Shown here: piece by piece, positions 7,548-9,170 of the stretch
How the letters are laid out: the number at the start of each line of letters is the position of its first letter
Position numbering within the stretch: the stretch's first letter is position 1
Assembly: GCA_900551605.1 (NCBI GenBank)
Contig: URWS01000036.1
Location: forward strand, 1 to 9,170
Direction: 5' to 3'
DNA from: an uncultured Collinsella sp.
GTDB taxonomy: Bacteria > Actinomycetota > Coriobacteriia > Coriobacteriales > Coriobacteriaceae
DNA length: 9,170 nucleotides
Notes under the pieces: model-generated
Databases searched by the model: none
Told to the model about the DNA's origin: nothing
What the model saw: the letters and a program-made list of their open reading frames with translations, nothing else
Translations under genes and position numbers: made by a program

Positions 7548-8000
7548 CTATTCGCTCTGAAAAGGCACATCGCAATCTGCTGACAGCTCTGCAGGGAGAA
7601 TGGCAGGCAATGTAAGCGCTCCCATGGGCGAAAGTCCAGTAACAACCATCAAATAGCTCTTTGCATGGGCATATGCCATCGAAATAGCATTTGAAAGAAG
7701 GTAGTGACGCGCCTCGTCATCGGGAGAGTTCATTGGCATTTGCGCTGAAACCGAGATGGATACTGTAACGCCAGCGTGCATCTTCTCCTGTGCACCTTCA
7801 TCTCTGTCAAGGAGGCTGCCAATTACGCACATCTTTAAACTTGCGCGAGCGTCATTACCGTTTTTCCAAAGGTGGACATCTTGGTAGCTAACGTCAACTT
7901 TTAATTCCATGTTATCCGAGGGCGAATCCTCGATATGGAAATCGGAGTCAACGACGAACAAATTCACGATCTGAATTGGAGCAATAAAATCCCCACTCAT
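7548..8000 (-). CDS. SecB-like chaperone of a toxin-antitoxin-chaperone module
   Basis: A 150-residue protein with a first half of alternating hydrophobic/polar beta-strand pattern (IQIVNLFVVDSDFHIED; MELKVDVSYQDVHLW; VTVSISVSAQM). After that comes a helix with NAISMAYAHAKSYLMVVTGL and a proline-rich end with LTLPAILPAEL. This is the layout of SecB: an antiparallel sheet, then a helix ending in a small-residue turn and a Leu-Pro-rich segment. SecB is rare in Gram-positives, where SecB-like proteins are best known as partners of chaperone-addicted TA systems such as Mycobacterium tuberculosis Rv1955-Rv1957. It would bind the antitoxin tail, protecting it from aggregation and proteolysis. Its ATG overlaps the antitoxin TGA (ATGA) with GGAGG nine bases upstream, so the two are coupled. 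The call rests on fold pattern and gene order; residue-level identity to E. coli SecB is low. A general Sec-export role is less likely in this setting. Confidence 0.75.
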   Translation of the reverse strand: MSGDFIAPIQIVNLFVVDSDFHIEDSPSDNMELKVDVSYQDVHLWKNGNDARASLKMCVIGSLLDRDEGAQEKMHAGVTVSISVSAQMPMNSPDDEARHYLLSNAISMAYAHAKSYLMVVTGLSPMGALTLPAILPAELSADCDVPFQSE

Positions 8001-8386
8001 GCTGCCAAACCTCCGGAAATCATCTCGAGATTCACATGCGAGGACGGACGCTCGTTCCTAAAAGACCATTGCTCTCGCACGGAATTGTTGGATGAAAGAA
8101 ACGGTAGCTCTTTAGAATAGCTAACGGTAACCTTAGGAACGATATTGATACCTAAAGCCAGCTCGAACCTGGCGATTGTCTTCAGCGTCATATTGGGCTG
8201 AGAATTCAACAGCTTCGAAAGCGACTGAAGGCTCACGCCCATACGCTTTGCCAAATCGCTTTTGCTTAAACCCAAATGCCTCATCTCGCGATGAACAATA
8301 AACTCGATATCTAGCGCGTGTTCATAAGCGCGTGTTTCGCTAGTTTCTGTCTCGGCGTAAAAATCAGATAAATCTACTTTATTCAT
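7997..8386 (-). CDS. XRE-family HTH antitoxin (HigA-like) with C-terminal tail
   Basis: A 129-residue protein. Residues about 35-82 form an XRE/Cro helix-turn-helix: GLSKSDLAKRMGVSLQSLSKLL (39-60) has the Ala-x3-Gly-Val-Ser pattern of recognition and scaffold helices, followed by MTLKTIARFELALGI. About 45 residues follow the DNA-binding domain (87-129), polar with a few hydrophobics including W107. That is more than a simple HigA needs, and is where chaperone-addicted antitoxins keep the segment bound by their SecB-like partner. I place the start at the ATG at 8386 because GGAG lies six bases upstream. A TTG 24 bases earlier has no such site. It lies 33 bases after the toxin gene and overlaps the chaperone gene. 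It probably neutralises the toxin and represses the operon through the palindrome at 8855-8880. Confidence 0.85.
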   Translation of the reverse strand: MNKVDLSDFYAETETSETRAYEHALDIEFIVHREMRHLGLSKSDLAKRMGVSLQSLSKLLNSQPNMTLKTIARFELALGINIVPKVTVSYSKELPFLSSNNSVREQWSFRNERPSSHVNLEMISGGLAA

Positions 8387-8419
8387 TGTATTCTCCGTTT
8401 CGAAAGCCAAGTATAAAAG

Positions 8420-8833
8420 TCAACGCTCAGTTTCCAGAAGTTGACGTGCTATTACGGCTAATCGCTTGGCTCGCTCGATTTCTTTACTGATATTTCCTGA
8501 TCCCTGATGTCCTTTAAACCAAAACAATAGAACAATTTTGTCTACGCCCTGACATATGGCATAAATCATCTCTCGATTTGCCCCGTCAAACCCTTTCAGT
8601 TCATAGAGGCCAATCTTAGAATCAATACATCGTAGCTTTGAGGTCCCACTCGCAACCTTTAACCCATAATCATAGATTTTTGAAATCTGGTCGATCATTT
8701 TACGGGTGGCAAGCTTCTTTTTAGGGTCTGTCAACATTTTCTGGAATTGAGAGTTGGCGGGAGAAGTCGTCAGCTCCCAAAACGGTCGGCCCTTGGGGTC
8801 TCTATATTCGACAAGTTCATATCCTTCAACCAA
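8420..8833 (-). CDS. HigB/RelE-like toxin (Gp49/DUF891 type)
   Basis: A 137-residue basic protein. Residues 74-126 carry the pattern of phage-derived Gp49-like/HigB toxins. It comprises IGLYELK (74-80), R87, a strand pair EMIYAICQ then DKIVLLFWFKGHQ (88-110), and a terminal helix SKEIERAKRLAVIARQLL (116-133). Members are ribosome-dependent or free mRNA endonucleases. Catalysis here would rest on basic residues of the sheet (K80, R87, K107, H109) by family analogy. Being toxin-first, followed by an XRE antitoxin, is the usual higBA order. The N-terminal extension (1-40) is polar and of unknown role. The start is a TTG at 8833: GGAGG sits six bases upstream (8844-8840), while the nearby ATG at about 8820 is out of frame and the next in-frame Met is residue 33. 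A weak start codon is in keeping with limited toxin output, though that is inference. Confidence 0.78.
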   Translation of the reverse strand: MVEGYELVEYRDPKGRPFWELTTSPANSQFQKMLTDPKKKLATRKMIDQISKIYDYGLKVASGTSKLRCIDSKIGLYELKGFDGANREMIYAICQGVDKIVLLFWFKGHQGSGNISKEIERAKRLAVIARQLLETER

Positions 8834-8854
8834 AGGCCACCTCCCATTTCTAGG

Positions 8855-8880
8855 TACACTTAGCTTATAAGTTAAGTGTA
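8855..8880. promoter_or_regulatory. Near-perfect 26-bp palindrome, likely antitoxin operator
   Basis: The sequence TACACTTA-G-CTTATAAG-T-TAAGTGTA is self-complementary except for one base pair (8863/8872). It lies 22 bases before the toxin start and overlaps the predicted -10 hexamer. XRE-type antitoxins bind such two-fold sites as dimers to repress their own operon, so this is the expected operator. No T-run follows on either strand, which argues against a terminator. Confidence 0.7.
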
Positions 8881-8893
8881 GCTTTTAAAACAA
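8865..8893 (-). promoter_or_regulatory. Candidate sigma-70-type promoter of the TAC operon
   Basis: On the minus strand TTGTTT (8893-8888) and TTATAA (8870-8865) are 17 bases apart, placing a start site near 8858, just before the toxin's ribosome binding site. The -10 lies inside the 26-bp palindrome, so repressor binding would block polymerase. A TATAAG reading with 18-base spacing is equally possible. Confidence 0.5.
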
Positions 8894-8963
8894 GAATAAC
8901 AAGGTTCACGCTAGATTTCACAGCTCCGATTGATAAACATTCAAGTCAAGCTTGCGCTAAATC

Positions 8964-9086
8964 CGGAAGTGCGGGGAAAATCAGAGCATTGCCGGCCAGA
9001 CCCCTGTTTTGAGTTCCGCTGACCTGCGGTTTTGTTGCCGAAAAACGGGTTGCGCTCGGCAAGTTTCGATTTTCCCCGCACTTCCG
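8964..9086. repeat. 123-bp inverted-repeat element with 19-bp perfect arms
   Basis: The left arm (8964-8982) begins CGGAAGTGCGGGG and the right arm (9068-9086) is its exact reverse complement. Inside, further pairings continue the stem: TTGCCG (8989-8994) with CGGCAA (9057-9062), ACCC (9000-9003) with GGGT (9047-9050), and GTTTT (9006-9010) with AAAAC (9042-9046). The tip is a small CCGC-TGACCT-GCGG hairpin (9016-9029). The nested pairing suggests a selected structure: a miniature palindromic mobile element, a dispersed intergenic repeat, or a structured RNA. A 7-base direct repeat CGCTAAA flanks it (8955-8961, 9095-9101) but is not symmetrically placed. Confidence 0.8.
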
Positions 9087-9138
9087 AAATAACACGCTAA
9101 AAGCGAGTGTCCGGAGGTAGCGCGCAGAGATGTGGTGT

Positions 9139-9170
9139 AAGAGGCGGGGCATGCCCCGCCTCTTCTCTTT
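9139..9170 (+). terminator. Probable rho-independent terminator (plus-strand direction)
   Basis: A perfect 26-bp palindrome (9139-9164) gives an 11-bp stem AAGAGGCGGGG/CCCCGCCTCTT with a CATG loop. On the plus strand it is followed by the pyrimidine-rich CTCTTT up to the window edge. On the minus strand the following bases are ACACC, with no U-run, so the plus direction is favoured. No plus-strand gene precedes it in the window; it may serve an unseen RNA. It could also act on a minus-strand gene beyond 9170. Confidence 0.55.

Larger units (their letters stand above)
8894..9170. other. Gene-poor 277-base region beyond the TAC promoter
   Basis: No convincing gene is seen on either strand. It contains a 123-bp inverted-repeat element and a GC-rich perfect palindrome, both listed separately, and otherwise unstructured A+T-richer sequence (8894-8960). 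A GGAGG at 9112-9116 followed by an ATG at 9130 on the plus strand would open a frame of about 13 codons to the window edge; this is too little to call. Confidence 0.6.

Noticed and set aside
8946..9152. 68-codon minus-strand frame over the inverted repeat
   Set aside because: The frame spans the whole palindromic element and starts inside the terminator-like palindrome, with no ribosome binding site. It is more likely a by-product of the repeat than a gene, although the same peptide could appear repeatedly in annotations if the repeat is dispersed.
1..9170. CRISPR array, tRNA or rRNA genes, insertion-sequence transposase
   Set aside because: No regularly spaced direct repeats, no tRNA-like cloverleaf with TTCGA-type arm, and no transposase or integrase reading frame were seen on either strand.

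Overview
The window comes from a Gram-positive, probably high-GC bacterium. The long genes favour G or C at third codon positions, ribosome binding sites are strong GGAGG types, and the polysaccharide locus is of the kind without outer-membrane parts. A coriobacterium such as Collinsella would fit, but the sequence alone does not prove it. All supported genes lie on the minus strand, so transcription runs from high to low coordinates.

Positions 1-7392 hold a tightly coupled Pel-type exopolysaccharide operon in the order pelD, pelE, pelA (deacetylase form), pelF, pelG; pelG runs off the left edge. Four-base stop/start overlaps join pelD-pelE, pelE-pelA and pelA-pelF, and pelG has a near-perfect Shine-Dalgarno inside the end of pelF. 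PelD should be the membrane c-di-GMP receptor. It keeps an RxxD I-site exactly five residues before a ruined GGDEF motif, and it carries an extra N-terminal SDR-like (Rossmann) domain. PelE is its membrane/TPR-like partner, PelF the GT4 polymerising glycosyltransferase, PelG the multispanning transporter, and PelA the membrane-anchored deacetylase that modifies the exported polymer. PelB and PelC are absent from the window, and PelA lacks room for the hydrolase domain, as in Gram-positive Pel loci.

Positions 7393-7547 are an intergenic region that must contain the pel promoter and has several small inverted repeats.

Positions 7548-8833 carry a more A+T-rich three-gene operon: a HigB/RelE-like toxin, an XRE-type HTH antitoxin with an extended C-terminal tail, and a SecB-like chaperone. 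This is the order of a toxin-antitoxin-chaperone (TAC) module, the most noteworthy find in the window. A 26-bp near-perfect palindrome overlaps the predicted -10 of its promoter and is the likely autoregulatory operator.

Positions 8894-9170 have no convincing gene. They contain a 123-bp inverted-repeat element with 19-bp perfect arms and a perfect 26-bp palindrome that looks like a terminator. The TAC module and the repeat element together look like an accessory insertion beside the pel operon.
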